From the NCBI RefSeq assembly GCF_051020975.1, contig NC_135044.1:2916501-2980500 (forward strand): a stretch of DNA of 64,000 nt, in the 5' to 3' direction. Below the pieces are notes generated by a model. That model had not been told where the DNA came from and searched no databases. It worked only from the letters and a program-made list of their open reading frames with translations. Of the stretch, positions 25,401 to 37,392 are shown one piece after another. The translations under genes were made by a program, and so were the position numbers. Positions within the stretch are counted from its first letter, which is position 1, and the number at the start of each line of letters is the position of its first letter. This stretch comes from Osmia lignaria lignaria. Taxonomy: Eukaryota; Arthropoda; Insecta; Hymenoptera; Megachilidae.

Positions 25401-26384
25401 TTTGATTTTCGATGAAACAACATTCGATACCCATGAAATTATAATTCTTGTCAGGTTTTCATTTGCTTCGTTAATTCGATTTGGTCCTCATTTTTAATTT
25501 ATTTAATATTAAGAGGGAGAGAGAAAATATTTTTCAAACTGTACTCCTGTTTTAATCGAACGTATTTTTTAATTATAACGAAACTATCAACCAAAGATTA
25601 AGAGAATTTTCATATATTTTATTATAACTGAAGCGGGATCATTATAATTTACTGATAAATTTACGTATGTAAATTATTTAATGTACATAATGCGAGTTAT
25701 TTCAAACTCTTCAATTATATGGTCGTTTGATTCTAGTTTCCGTATTAATTCATTCTATTTCACAATTCCCTTATTTAGTTCCGCTTTGCAGAACGGTTGT
25801 TCATATCCCAATGCAATTTATTATACTAACATTATTGTTGCAATTATGATATTGTTTCCAGACCACTAAGCGAATTACATATTTCAAAGTACAATACATC
25901 TAGCTCCTATTGAATGCTCTATACGATTTACTTATGATTATTAATAGGATGGTATCCATACAAATAGACAATGGAATATTATAAAACCCAAAGAGAAGTC
26001 TATGAATTCCATTAAACTAAATTATCTTAAATTAATTACATTTTTCTCTAAGCAGAAGTGTTGACTTCAGTTTCCATATTCCTGTCGTTGGAGCAACCAT
26101 GTCACCATGAAACAACATTTTCCCTGACTTTTTATTCGTCGTAATAAATTTACATAGCCGGAGTCGGGATAATAATTAATTCGTCACTGTCACATAGTAA
26201 ATTTAAATGGGCAGGAAGTGGGTCATTTAACTAGAATGCTTGCACAAGGAACGAACATGCCGACGTCACAGTTGCATTGTAATCAGTGGCGAACCTGTTT
26301 TTCGTAAACAGATCAGGGAAAATGGGAAATAGTATCGTCGTTCCGAATTAAGATTAATTGAAATCGAAACGTATTCTCGTATTA
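19484..26384 (+). other. Intron sequence, no exon recognised
   Basis: AT-rich, with blocks of mixed composition at 22480-22790 and 23100-23400. The 134-codon frame at 23045-23449 (minus) lacks an ATG start and any recognised domain. Poly-A occurs near 20637-20647. Confidence 0.35.
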
Positions 26385-26441
26385 AAAGTAAAATTAAATT
26401 AACATCGGAGCTTCCTTCATGGTTCACCGTCCGAGGGTTAA
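26385..26441 (-). repeat. TTAACCCTCGGACG-family repeat, copy C
   Basis: On the minus strand it begins TTAACCCTCGGACGG, then TGAACCATGAAGGAAGC, then TTAATTTAATTTTAC. It keeps the intact TTAA at the tip (26438-26441). Confidence 0.55.
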
Positions 26442-27314
26442 ATAACCGCGGATCATTCTAATTTAAATATTTCCTTAGCAAAAGTAAACGTGATATTATT
26501 GTCAAACTGTTCGATTAAAAATCTTATAGCACATTTGTGACGCAATAAAATGAATCATCAAGGGACAGCTAAAAATTCATTATTCTTCAATAATCGATTA
26601 GCTATCAATTAACGAGCAATTAAATTTGCATCGTTAGCGGATAAATTTAGATACAGCAAGGAAGCAGTTGCAATTTATCGAGACATTTCCAATGTATTTT
26701 TGCAAAGAAATGAGAGCTAATTGAAACGCTTCAAAGCGCTGAATAAATCTCAAAGAGAAACGGCTACTTCTGCCGATGGCACGGCATAACGACTGTGTTT
26801 TTAAACACAGAGGATAATGAGATAATTTATTTCAAGAACGAACCGTATTACATTAAGAGTTCTCGTTACACTTTATTTCTGTTGGACGTAATTGATGCTT
26901 TATCATTTGTTTGCGTCAAACTAATTTTCCACGCCTTTTAGCGATTAACATAAAGGTCAGAATGATAAACAGAGTGAGAAAAAAATTTGGAATTTACGAT
27001 AAGGACTTATTGTTTATAATAAATTGAAAGGTATGTATTTTAGGAAATAATACAAAACTACTGTCACGTTATTTTTAACCCCCAGAAGACTGATTGTATG
27101 AGGTCGAATTCGTAAAGCCCACAAATTTGGTTTAGTAAAAATATTATTAAATAAAAGTATCATTGGAAAAAATTAGTTACGTAGATTTTTTTCTAAGTTA
27201 AAATAACAGAGGAAAACAGTTTATAGATTCGCAATCTTTTACTTGCTGAGAATTAGGTATGCGGGCAGTGTTGGCATAAATAGGTCGACCGTCGCGTCGA
27301 GCCACATTTTCCGT

Positions 27315-27374
27315 GAACGTTTTGCTGTTATTTAAAGTTCGACCAACGGCCCGCCGCTATTTTTAATCAAACTC
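27315..27374. repeat. Diverged duplicated block, pair A copy 1
   Basis: Shares with 29008-29071 the order GA(A/G)CGTT, GCTGTTATTTAA/GCGGCTATTTAA, a C/G-rich spacer, and then GCTATTTTTAATCAAACTC versus GTTATTTTTAATCAGACTC. It lies in a CpG-containing island and has no open frame in common with its partner. Confidence 0.4.
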
Positions 27375-29007
27375 GCGCTTTGACGACGGCTACCGAAGCG
27401 CAGATTAAAGCGGAAAATTCGAATCCTTAGGCGCGATCGCTGTTTGAGCGGAAGGCGCGGTGAACTTCCTCTTGCAACGAACAAATACGCGCTGGAGGCC
27501 GAGCGTAACTTTCTCGTAGCGCCGCTTTACCCCTCTTTTCCTCTTTTGCTCTTTCCCTATACAAATTCTATGGAAACGGTGAGCTTTTTGCTTTCGATCG
27601 AGTTAACCCCCATGCTCGCGTCAAAAACTACAAACCACGCTCTTTGTGGGAACTGCATAACGATTTGGTTCGTTGCAAGACGACAAAGTACACCGCTGAA
27701 CTCTTGGTAAGTTATGAATAACGATATTACTTTCCCCATACGTTAAAAAAAATATAAAAAAACGCGGGGGTTATGAATCTAAAAATACATTAGATAATGT
27801 GGTAAAAGAGGCAAAGCACTGAGAGAAACATCTTCTGACTAGACATCTACATTTCAAATTTATTTTATTTTAAGTATTCTTATCGATTATCAAAAGGAGG
27901 TTGTCTCTCTAATAGGTCGAATAATAGACGTTCTGCTGTAAATTTAGGAGTTCAATTTCTTTTGAAATAATGTGCTACAAACGTAGCTCGCGTTATCAGA
28001 TTACACAGAAGAATGAACCAAATTGAAGAGAATTAAACTGATAAGTAATTAAATAATTGAACAAGCTCTGCTTCAAAAATACTTCAATTTTCCGAAATGT
28101 AGATGTGATATTAAAATAGTAGCTTAAAAAAGGACGACAGGTTCGTTGATTTGTTAGATCGAATCGAAAACGCAGATCACAATTTCCTTGCATCACTTTT
28201 CACTGTCAAGAACCTGACGTTCCGAGCCGTCATTCGTGATTGAAACAGCAAGACAAACAAACCTTGAGGGATTCTAGGATCAACAAATCAATCTTACGTT
28301 CGGATAAAACGAACAGGATGTAGCGTTATGCATCTTCCTCATAGCTGATTGAAAAGCTAACAGAAATTTTCCATTTCAACTGCGAACTGTTATCCATTTC
28401 GATACTTCCGTGTTTGTTGAATTTGTTTCTCATTGATCATACATTCTGACAAATGAAAAAGTAACTAAAATTTCATTTAAATAACGAATATCGAATAATA
28501 CTAGCTGGTAGCCATTAAAATGGAATATTAATTAAAACGAATTCTGATAAATGTAATCGCACTAGAATATCATGAAGATCAATCCCAGAGTATGAAATAC
28601 GTGATACATAGGACGCTAATTAAAATAAGTGAAGCTGGAGTTCTAAGAGTTACATGTTGAAGATATCTGATAACTTTTAAAAAAAAAAATTCTTCGAGTC
28701 GAATTTCAACGTGTTTCGCAAATATGGTTAAAAAGGGAAAAATGAGGTGAATGGTAAAGTCCCAGGAAATCTTAAAAAATGTCATCTTTTTTAAGCCTTC
28801 GAACTGCTGTAACCACTTAATCCACTTCTCAGTTCGTGTGCCCTTATTCGAGATTCTTTAGCTACCAACGTCAGCTAATTAACGCGTCTGGAATATTATG
28901 AACCGACTCCCGAATCGACCGATATTAGTTCACGAAGAGCGTTCGAGCAGTAGATTGCAAATGGTATTTTCGGCAGGCCACTGAATGGCTTCAGTTTAAT
29001 CTTCGCC

Positions 29008-29071
29008 GAGCGTTATGCGGCTATTTAAGGTCAGCCAGACTGGCGATCTGCTGTTATTTTTAATCAGACTC
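29008..29071. repeat. Diverged duplicated block, pair A copy 2
   Basis: Partner of 27315-27374, about 1.7 kb away and in the same orientation. The match covers about 60 bp, with indels limited to the central GC-rich spacer. Confidence 0.4.
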
Positions 29072-31560
29072 CTGCGGAGCGTCGTTCGTGTTTAGACACT
29101 GTCAAAGAATCTTTTGTTACAACCAGGAAAGTTCCAATCCTTGAAACGAGAATCTACTGAACAAATAATCCGAATCTCTGTCGTACAAAAATGTTCAGTT
29201 TAATTTACAAGCCAAATGAATTTTAATTTAATCGAGCAAGCTTTCAACGAAAAAGGGAAATGTTTATGCGAACATTTTATTCTGTGATTTCAAGTTGGCG
29301 CAATGCTTATTTTTCTTTCAATTAAACCGAAACAATAAACATTTTATTAAACAGGAGAGGAATGCATCCTGTGCGCTTTCGAAAATGATACAAAGGCAAC
29401 ACAACAAACACGTGTTCATTAAAGTTGGGCAGAAACCCTTCAAAGTTTGTCAATGAATTTCAGGATTACGTGGAAAGTTTAAATCTCTCCAGTGAGCTGC
29501 TGTAACATCGATCAAACTAAATTTTGTCATCCATGAACGTGTGGGTGGCTTTAGCTATCGTTTTGAATCAATTTCCTCGACAATATAAATTTACATTTCA
29601 GCTTCAATTTCAATTTATAATATTTAAAATGTTTGGAATTGTTAAATTAACGATAAATCCGAAGAAAATTAATGAAAGTGGCCTAACGCGACTTCTAATA
29701 GAACAACGGTAGAAGATACATAGTTTAGAATAAGAATAAATTATTTAAAAAAACAAAATCTGTAATTGATCCATCGCAGCGGACGATACTTGCCCGGCAA
29801 GCTAATATTATTTTGAAATTTATTGCAATTTTTCTTTTTGCAATTTATTCTCGTTGCTGATGCATACTCTTAATCATAACTTCGCGTGACTCCGTGTACG
29901 TTCTCCACACGTGTTCGTTAACATGCCTGAATAGTTTCGTATTTTCATCGTGTCGTCTTCGTATTTCGTACGGTTCGAGATGTCGTTCCGTGGATCGAAA
30001 GCGGCAACTAAGAGCAGAATGTTCAATTTCGAGCGTAGAAGGGAAGATGAAGTTTGAAGTGGTTAGGGTGACTACTCCGTCAGACCCGTGGTAGATTCAG
30101 GCTCGCGAAAGGATTCTAGAGTTTCGGAATCGTAATCAAAGCAGCTTCAGAGCGTAGTTCCTCTTCCTGTTGCTTCGCGGGAACACTGCCTCACATGACA
30201 ATTGATGCTCCGTAAAGCGTGCCGTAGACCGTGCGGGAAACACGATTCTCCTCGAGCTGAAGCCTCCTCTTAATGTGGGAATCTGCTTTGGTTCCGCTTT
30301 TTCGATGGTTAATCATTTCTCTTTGAAACGCTCCTCCACTTAACCACTTTGTCTACTTTGACTGGATTAACAATTGTTACGATTCTGAGGGAGCCGAGAG
30401 GAATTTTGAAAGAGTCATTCTGTCTGTGATGTGGCTTCAATGAGATCTATAGTTTGTTTGAACAGTCTCTGTACGCTTAATTAAATGCCGCTTATTGTTG
30501 GCTAAGTGTTGCAATCGAGTATGACGAACAGGTTATTACATTGTTTTGTTTAATCCATTTGTAATATCGTTCACGTGACAATTCACGTTCTTGTTCGTAT
30601 AATCGTTTAATGTAAATTCAGCATTAAATGGCCAATGTCCAAAAGGGGAATAGCTTTTCTTGTCTGGAGCTATTCCACCTGGTACGATCAAGTTAACTTA
30701 AGCAAGGATTTCAAGATCTTAATAAGCTCTTGTACAAGAGACAAGATACGTTTGGGATTTCAGACAAGTGTAGCAGATCCAAGGTAATTTTTGCACGCTC
30801 TGGGGTGTTAATTGCAGACGACTTCAATTAATTCATGACGTAAATACCGTCGAGGATTCTATCCTCTATCTCTAACGTTATACAATGAAAATTACTCGTT
30901 CCAACATTTGTTCGGGGAATTCGTAGATATTTGCCGTTATACATTATGCTTATCCCTCAACGATAAAAAATGATCTTATTTCAACTTAACGTTTAATGAA
31001 TAAAAAAGAAGTAAACACTGAAATTATAGACTTTCCTCACACTGCGACATTATTGCTTCTCCGTGTCGCATGTGCCCCGAATCTAATGACGATCAACAAA
31101 GGCCATCAGTTCCGCTGATTACGTGAGGAGCAATTTAATGTTATTGAATTTATCGGCTGAGCTCGATTTTAATTTACTTAAAAGGCCGTTCGCTTCCTGG
31201 TCGTGTGGCTCTTATTGAAACGATTTCAATCAAATTAGAGATGATTCGTGGAAAACACAAGTTCTCGTGTTTGCGTCCACCTCCACTCTTCCCTTCTATT
31301 GTTGATGTTTTTTCCCTTTCCTTCTATTCAGTGCTAATCCTTTCCTCAAGCAGACCACGATCTCTGCACGCGAACAAATAATTTGCTTATTGTACGTGAT
31401 ATAGGGTTAGTGGTAGGGGGAAGATTAATTTCCTTGAATCGACGTTTATTAAACGATATCGTTACTGAAAATTATAGAGCACAAATGACTTTATATTTTT
31501 TTTTCTCTCCAAAGTAGTTTTCATTGTAACATGAGCCAATTAAGGTGAACAGAAAAACCA

Positions 31561-31625
31561 TCGAACTGCAGACCATGGAGAGAGACCCGATTTTAATTTA
31601 ATTTTCTATTTCATATTGCATCGTA
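31561..31625 (+). repeat. TTAACCCTCGGACG-family repeat, copy B
   Basis: The tip is decayed (TCGAACTGCAGACCATGG), followed by the diagnostic GAGAGAGACCCGATTTTAA, TTTAATTTTCTATTTCATA. Similarity ends near 31625. Confidence 0.5.
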
Positions 31626-34600
31626 GTATTTTCGATTCTGCATTCAAAGTATTGAAATTTCTTCTCACTCCAATTACACGGATCTTGGAATATTTGCAAA
31701 ACGCGGGGATTTAATCGAATAACCGGAAGGACCGATAAATCAATTACGGGACATCGACGTTACATAAATCGATTTAAGCCCGTTTGAGTAGTAAAATTGC
31801 GCATGTAATCAAGCAGAATCTAGTAGCGGTAATTGTTGTTACTGTACGTTTATCCCAGCTTTGTTATGAACATTAGCAGAGAAATTGGACCCGTGTTATT
31901 TCCTCTGATTGTACGATCCTTTAATAATTGCACCGTTTCGATTCCTTTCGCTAATATCATGGAATACACTTTTACCATTTTATTTCGTTGCATATAAAAT
32001 ACACGTCATTTAAAAATTCACCTTGTATGTTGAAGAAATCAGCAAAGTTGTTTAAAGAAGTGAATGGTAATATATCAGGGGCTTAATTTATAAAACCAAG
32101 CATTCAGTCGCATTGTTCCGATTTACGGATCTTTTAGATTCCTGACAGATATACAATAGAACCGCACGAAGAAATGCCATTATTTTCTTCTGCGAACGTT
32201 TTCAAGAGGCGAGTTCGTTCTTCAAAACTCGACGAGTCTTCTCATCAATCTCTTTGCTAAATGTTTCTTGTATCATTAAGCTGGGAATGGCATAATTATA
32301 GCCCGTATTCTGACTTCTTTTCTCTCTAATTTTTGTATCATTTATTGTATAACTGAAAAAAGCGTTTCAATAAAAGCCGCTTTTTATTGCAATTAACTTC
32401 TCGAAGAATATATTTACCTTGCTCTAAGTTAAACTAACGCTAAAACCACTTTTCAATTAATTTTTCCGCTGCCGGAAACTGTACCCACCCTATCTTTATA
32501 TTGAACTACCTAGCCTCAAAGTCCAGGTGGAAATCAAATAACTTTGTTCATAAAATTTTATAAAAACTTTTTAGTATGTTTTTGTTTCGAACTGTTATAA
32601 AAATTTTCATTCGATCACTGTACATATTAAACTAATTGTGGTAACTGCAATTTTTATTTTCAATAATATCTGTCAGAATATTAATCCGAAGTTAGATATA
32701 TAATTTTTAAATAAAATAGTTTCATATATTGGAAGAATAATTTATAAAGGGACAGTGCAAAATTTAGAAAAATTGAAAGAATATGAAATAGAAAATTAAA
32801 TTAAGGATTAAAAGAACTACATAAATCGCTGTTTCCTCGGAATCAAGACTGACAGAAAATATCAAATTGCCTGTACAAGTGACTTCTGAAAGTGACTATT
32901 CAACAGCTTTCCATTTTCTATTTAAAATTTTGATGACCCATCGTGTAGTTCTTGTGTTCCCCGTTAATCTGTATCGATTCTCTGAATATCTATTCCGAAT
33001 CCGCTACAAGCTCGATTCTTTTCTGCCGGGCTTTCGTGCTTGGAAAAGTTGAACAGTTCGTGTGAGTGGTCTATTGGAAACTGGCTGAAGGACTTAAAAA
33101 GCCTTATACGTTTTAGACCGTGCCGTTATCACGAGTGACCAGCCATTCAAACGGGAACAGATCGTCCGAGCCATTAAAGTTGGCAAAAGAACGATTAATT
33201 CCCGAGCTGCAGGGTGTTAAGTAAGTAGTAACGAATGGAAGCGTCGATTAAACGAAAACTCTTCGCCTTCTTATAGCAGAATGAACTTTCTATTGATTTA
33301 AACGAAAAACGGCTTAAATTTATCCTGTTCTCAGACGAATGGCAGATGTTTACATCAGTTCTTTTATTAAATGTCTCTTTTTAATGGCTCTGTTAAAATT
33401 GTCACAGTGAATTTAACAATGTTTTTCAAATATATTTACAATTAATTATTTTATTAGACATGAAAGGGAATGCTTCATCTTACGAGGGTTTATCGTTTTC
33501 TGCCGGTAAGTTTGTTTGCTAGCGAAACAGCCCACGGGAGAGAGAAATTTTACTGAATCGAATATGTTTATTTGATTTTCAACGAAAATTTCATCTATTT
33601 CGGTGAATTCACGGCTGCAGGCGAGTAAAACGTGATTGCTAGTTGAACGAACGCAATGAACGCTTTCGGATGGATACAGATGTGAATTTTAAACAGAAGA
33701 GACTCGTATATTACTTGAAATTTTATCATTCACGAGGAAAAAGAGGGAAAGCATTAGGAATACACATTTCCATTGGTAATAGAAAGTTTTTTAGAGCCAA
33801 CCAAGATGGTTACGCGATAAACTCGTTGATAGTATTCCTGCAATTTACATTTTATGTTTCATTTCGTCGAAGAAAATGTACAAATTGTGAAGGAAGAAAA
33901 GCTTGATCCTACTTCAAAAAAGCAAACAGTGTTGTGAATGAAGAAAATTTGTAAAGATTATTAAGAATTTCTCAGTCGTTGAAAATAATATCTCTCTCAC
34001 GCTTTCATTTATTACTAATTCCTTGAAAATTTGAATAATAAATCAATGAATTTGATAATAAGAATACGCGTTGAAAAATTAATTAATGTAATTACCCGGA
34101 TGTCATATTGTAAAATCAAAATATACTAATGGCTTGTAACTTATACATATTAAATTATGAATAAAATTATTAGTTTTCATACAATTATTGTCTGAAATTT
34201 ATATAAACCTCTCTCATTATATCAAATTTTTAAATAAGGAACAATTAATTCGTTCGCAGTTACCAATTCGACGAAGTAACACTTGAACGAAATAATCGCC
34301 CTTGGGAATTATCTATACGAACAAGGATTAATAACGCTTCATAATCCTTCGCTGCTTTAATCGTATTATACACATAGGTAAAAAGTTGATCGTGTCAATA
34401 AAGACACGAAGTAGTTTAATCGCAAAATGTTCGATGTAACAACTAATTTAACACAGCGAGTTCGAGGCGTGACAGTTTAAAACCGAACGTCATTCTGTCG
34501 ATAACACTTTCTGATTTTCGTGATGGCCACTTCTGGTTTCGCGTATCAAAATGCTGTTAGCTTCTATACATATACCCGCGATTGAAAAGTTCACTCTTTA

Positions 34601-35151
34601 TACCGTACAACGAAATCGCCGATGGAAAGGTAAAACTTCTGGTCGACGGTGTTATTCGTTCTACTTTTCCGTTTCCCTTTTCCACGGTTCCACCTTGTGT
34701 TTCATACATTTTGAAATTCACTTTATGTACAAAGCACTCGCACTACGTTTCTTCTCTCTTTTCTTTTTCTATCTCTCTCTCACGAGTGAGAAGTTTCGCG
34801 TAAATTAGCAGTTAGTGCACGGTCGAGGGGAATTGTTAATTAGATAACAAAACTTCTGTTTAGCGACACAGTATTTCCTGTTTTTCCAGTAGAAATGTCC
34901 ACGGACGTCTGAAATGGAACACGGATATTCTAGCAAACGAATTTATGTATGACATTTTTTCTATGAGAAAATATAGAATTTCCGGTGGAAAGATAGCTTT
35001 CAAATTGCCGAGGAAATTCAATTATTATACAATATTGGTTTTTGTATCAATTTATGAAACGGAAACTAGGAAATTCCATGTATGGAGAGTTAATTTAAAT
35101 CGTTAATTTACTAATATTCAATTCTACCCTATAATTAAAGAAACTTGCTAA
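31626..35151 (+). other. Intron sequence upstream of the candidate ratchet site
   Basis: AT-rich. It includes repeat copy E at 32730-32815 and a mixed-composition block at 33040-33260. A CCG/GTAAGT word at 33484 is a donor-like match without an acceptor. No exon is supported. Confidence 0.35.
32730..32815 (-). repeat. TTAACCCTCGGACG-family repeat, copy E (distal part)
   Basis: On the minus strand: TTAATTTAATTTTCTATTTC, a TTTTCTAAATTTTGCACTG block, then TTTATAAATTATTCTT. This is the downstream half of the family. The TTAACCC tip and the CCATGG block are missing. Confidence 0.45.
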
Positions 35152-35234
35152 TTTACTTTACTTTGTTACAGGTAAGATATTTCTGCAGCGTGTTATAAAT
35201 ATTCAATGCAGAAGAGGGGCTGGAAATCCTAAAA
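35148..35234 (+). promoter_or_regulatory. Candidate recursive splice (ratchet) site with RS-exon
   Basis: A CTAAT branch-point match at 35148-35152 is followed by TTTACTTTACTTTGTTACAG (35152-35171) and directly by GTAAGATAT. The acceptor therefore regenerates a donor at 35172. A second donor, AAAA/GTGAGA, lies at 35234/35235 and defines a 63-nt RS-exon (35172-35234). Zero-length ratchet sites of this form are known from long Drosophila introns. Here the site lies 31.2 kb into the intron that starts at 3970, on the same strand. If the 63 nt were retained, the frame from the signal-peptide exon would stay open. CAGGTAAG alone is expected roughly once per strand by chance; the branch point and tract raise the odds. 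Confidence 0.5.
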
Positions 35235-36031
35235 GTGAGATACAGTGGTTGTTCATGAAAAGTTAACAAGCTTGATGTTAAATTAAAGGTATTGTTCCTT
35301 TTTCCATTTTAACACAATAGAACGTCAGTTTTATTCTCTCTTCATAAATGTTAATCTAATAATCCTTAATTGTGTTTAGAATATAATTCGGAACATTTTT
35401 ATTAAAAATAGATTTATACTTTAATTAAACTCCTTCTCTCGGAATAAGACAACCTTTTAAAATAAAGATAAAAAAATAGAAACACGCGCAGAGCATCATT
35501 ATAAAACGCGAACGAAATACAATTTTAACAAGCACATTCCAATTGTATCGTTTAATGAATGAAAAAAGTAGCTTTTCAAATGGCTCAGAAACCTTGCGAA
35601 ATAACTCGCGTTAAATGAGAACGTTTGTAATAATGCGACGAAATCGCTGAGACCTAACATGCATCGTTTATCAGCACGAATAGTGACTGCAATAATTTTC
35701 AGGTATTATTATATTAATTCCGAGCGTTTGCACGCGTAGAAAGTTGGATGCATGTTAACATCCTTGGTACTCGCTTCAATTAAATCGTTAATTAAATGGT
35801 GAGGCTACAGTTCGCTGTTTAACGGGCCGCCGTATTCTCTGTATTTGCATATAAATTTGCATAGAATGTTGCACAAGATGCAATGCGTCAAGAAAATTTC
35901 GAATTCCTTCTGTGTGCCAAATAACGTTTCTTTATCCCTCAGACTGTGGGTGTTCAAATAGCAACAGCATAAATTTAATTCCAGACACCCTTTTATTCCG
36001 ATTTTCTAAATTTAAAACTACCTCTTCGGAT
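35235..36031 (+). other. Intron sequence after the ratchet candidate
   Basis: Contains the first member of duplicated pair B (35728-35850). The rest is AT-rich spacer without supported features. Confidence 0.35.
35728..35850. repeat. Diverged duplicated block, pair B copy 1
   Basis: Shares with 36618-36735 the order TAGAAAGTTGGA/TAGAAAATTGGA, TTCAATTAA, GTTAATTAAATGG(T/C)GA, GCT(A/G)CAG, GTTTAACGGG and CGCCGT. The orientation is the same and the spacing is about 890 bp. Confidence 0.45.
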
Positions 36032-36135
36032 CAATGATTCTCAACATTTTTATATTACACGAAGTACTGCATATTGCACAAACTATCCAATTAACATCTA
36101 ACTACCTCTGAAATATCACTGCTTGAGAACCCCTG
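36032..36135. mobile_element. Decayed hAT-like MITE
   Basis: The left end CAATGATTCTCAACATTTTT and the reverse complement of the right end CAGGGGTTCTCAAGCAGTG resemble the common hAT terminus CAGNGGTTCTCAA. Flanking 8-mers CTTCGGAT and CTTTAGAA agree at 5 of 8 positions, and two of the three differences are transitions. The length of 104 bp and the absence of coding sequence fit a non-autonomous copy. Confidence 0.45.
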
Positions 36136-36617
36136 CTTTAGAAGAAAGCCTTAGGTTAAAGAATCCAAGTGTCCAACGTTGGTCCATGCAGTGTGCTATG
36201 GATTGTAGGTCTGTGTCATATCGACCCGACTCTGTCGTTTGAGAGTTGACCCTAAATTGACCCTTAAGTATAATGGTAGGGTCAGATATATGATTCTGTG
36301 AAACTTAAACCTCTATTTTCCCTACTCACAAATAAATAACCCTATACGTTATTCAAATAATCCTTCACATTTATAAAAAAATGCTTTAACAAATGCATAA
36401 AAATAAAAATGATAAAACAACGCTGTTCATAACGTATAATATTTGTAACTTTGGTCATGTGTTGTCTAAAATAAAATGACATATTACTTTTATCTGAAAG
36501 ATCTTAATTTTGATGACACACGAGAACACCTGAATATTGAACATTCATTTTCAAATAGTGAGCACAACCGACAGCGTTGTTGATGATAACAGCATGGTAT
36601 TATCAAGTTCGTATACC

Positions 36618-36735
36618 TTTGCGGGTAGAAAATTGGACACGTAGTAACACGCACAGTACACGATTCAATTAAGTTGTTAATTAAATGGCGAAGCTGCAGT
36701 TTAACGGGGATGACACGCCGTGCTTTCTTTATTTC
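36618..36735. repeat. Diverged duplicated block, pair B copy 2
   Basis: Partner of 35728-35850. Conservation is strongest at TTAATTAAATGGCGAAGCTG and TTTAACGGG. There is no shared open frame, so it is a non-coding duplication. Confidence 0.45.
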
Positions 36736-37254
36736 TAGCCACCTGCTGTTACCCCGGCTTTACCGCGCCACGCATAATTTAATTAACAAGTTATTTTAAC
36801 CATGTAACGTCCGAACGCTTCTCTAATTTTCCGTATTTGAGATCGAAGAGTGGCGAATGTTTCTGCTCTTACGTCGGAATTCCTTGTATTCCAGGGAAAT
36901 TTAGTCTGGGTAATTTATTTGCAGGTGGGTCATAATGAGATAAAATTTATGCCGGTCACGCTCAAAACCTCGTGGACGAATTAATTACAGTTTGAACGAA
37001 GAATAACAGTATCGAACAAATAATTATTGTGTTACCATCAAAATCGAACTGTATTGCTGCTAATAAGAGTTTCACATAACATCTGTTTCTATAACAAATT
37101 ATTTAACCACGTTAAACATGGATTAATTAGGATCAGTGTGTTTATTTATTTCGTTTACTATGCATGCTGTTGTTGTTCAACGTATATATATAGTTTCACA
37201 ATTATAATATTGTGAATATTTATCAGTAATCCTAATATTCAAATTTTGAACTGA

Positions 37255-37392
37255 AAGAATTTCATTTATTAAAAGAATAATTTTCAAAAGAACAGTGTAA
37301 AATTTAAACAACAAAAGTAATATGAAATACAATATGAATACACACCTCAATTAAAATTGGAGCTCTCTTCGTGGTTCGTCATCCGAGAGTGT
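37255..37392 (-). repeat. TTAACCCTCGGACG-family repeat, copy D
   Basis: On the minus strand: ACTCTCGGATGACGAACCAC, GAAGAGAGCTCCAATTTTAA, a TATTTCATATTAC block, AAATTTTACACTG and AAATTATTCTTTTAATAAA. It is the longest copy, about 138 bp, and shows that the family extends well past the AT-rich centre. Confidence 0.55.

Larger units (their letters stand above)
26442..31560 (+). other. Intron sequence with a diverged duplication pair
   Basis: No exon supported. It holds the duplicated blocks at 27315-27374 and 29008-29071 and a richer block at 29900-30300. The remaining sequence is AT-rich spacer. Confidence 0.35.

Noticed and set aside
33484..33489. GTAAGT donor word after CTGCCG
   Set aside because: Not preceded by AG, so neither a ratchet site nor the end of any supported exon.
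36908..36930. Plus-strand TTATTTGCAG/GTGGGT as a further ratchet site
   Set aside because: Short pyrimidine tract and non-consensus donor; only 1.7 kb from the stronger site at 35171.
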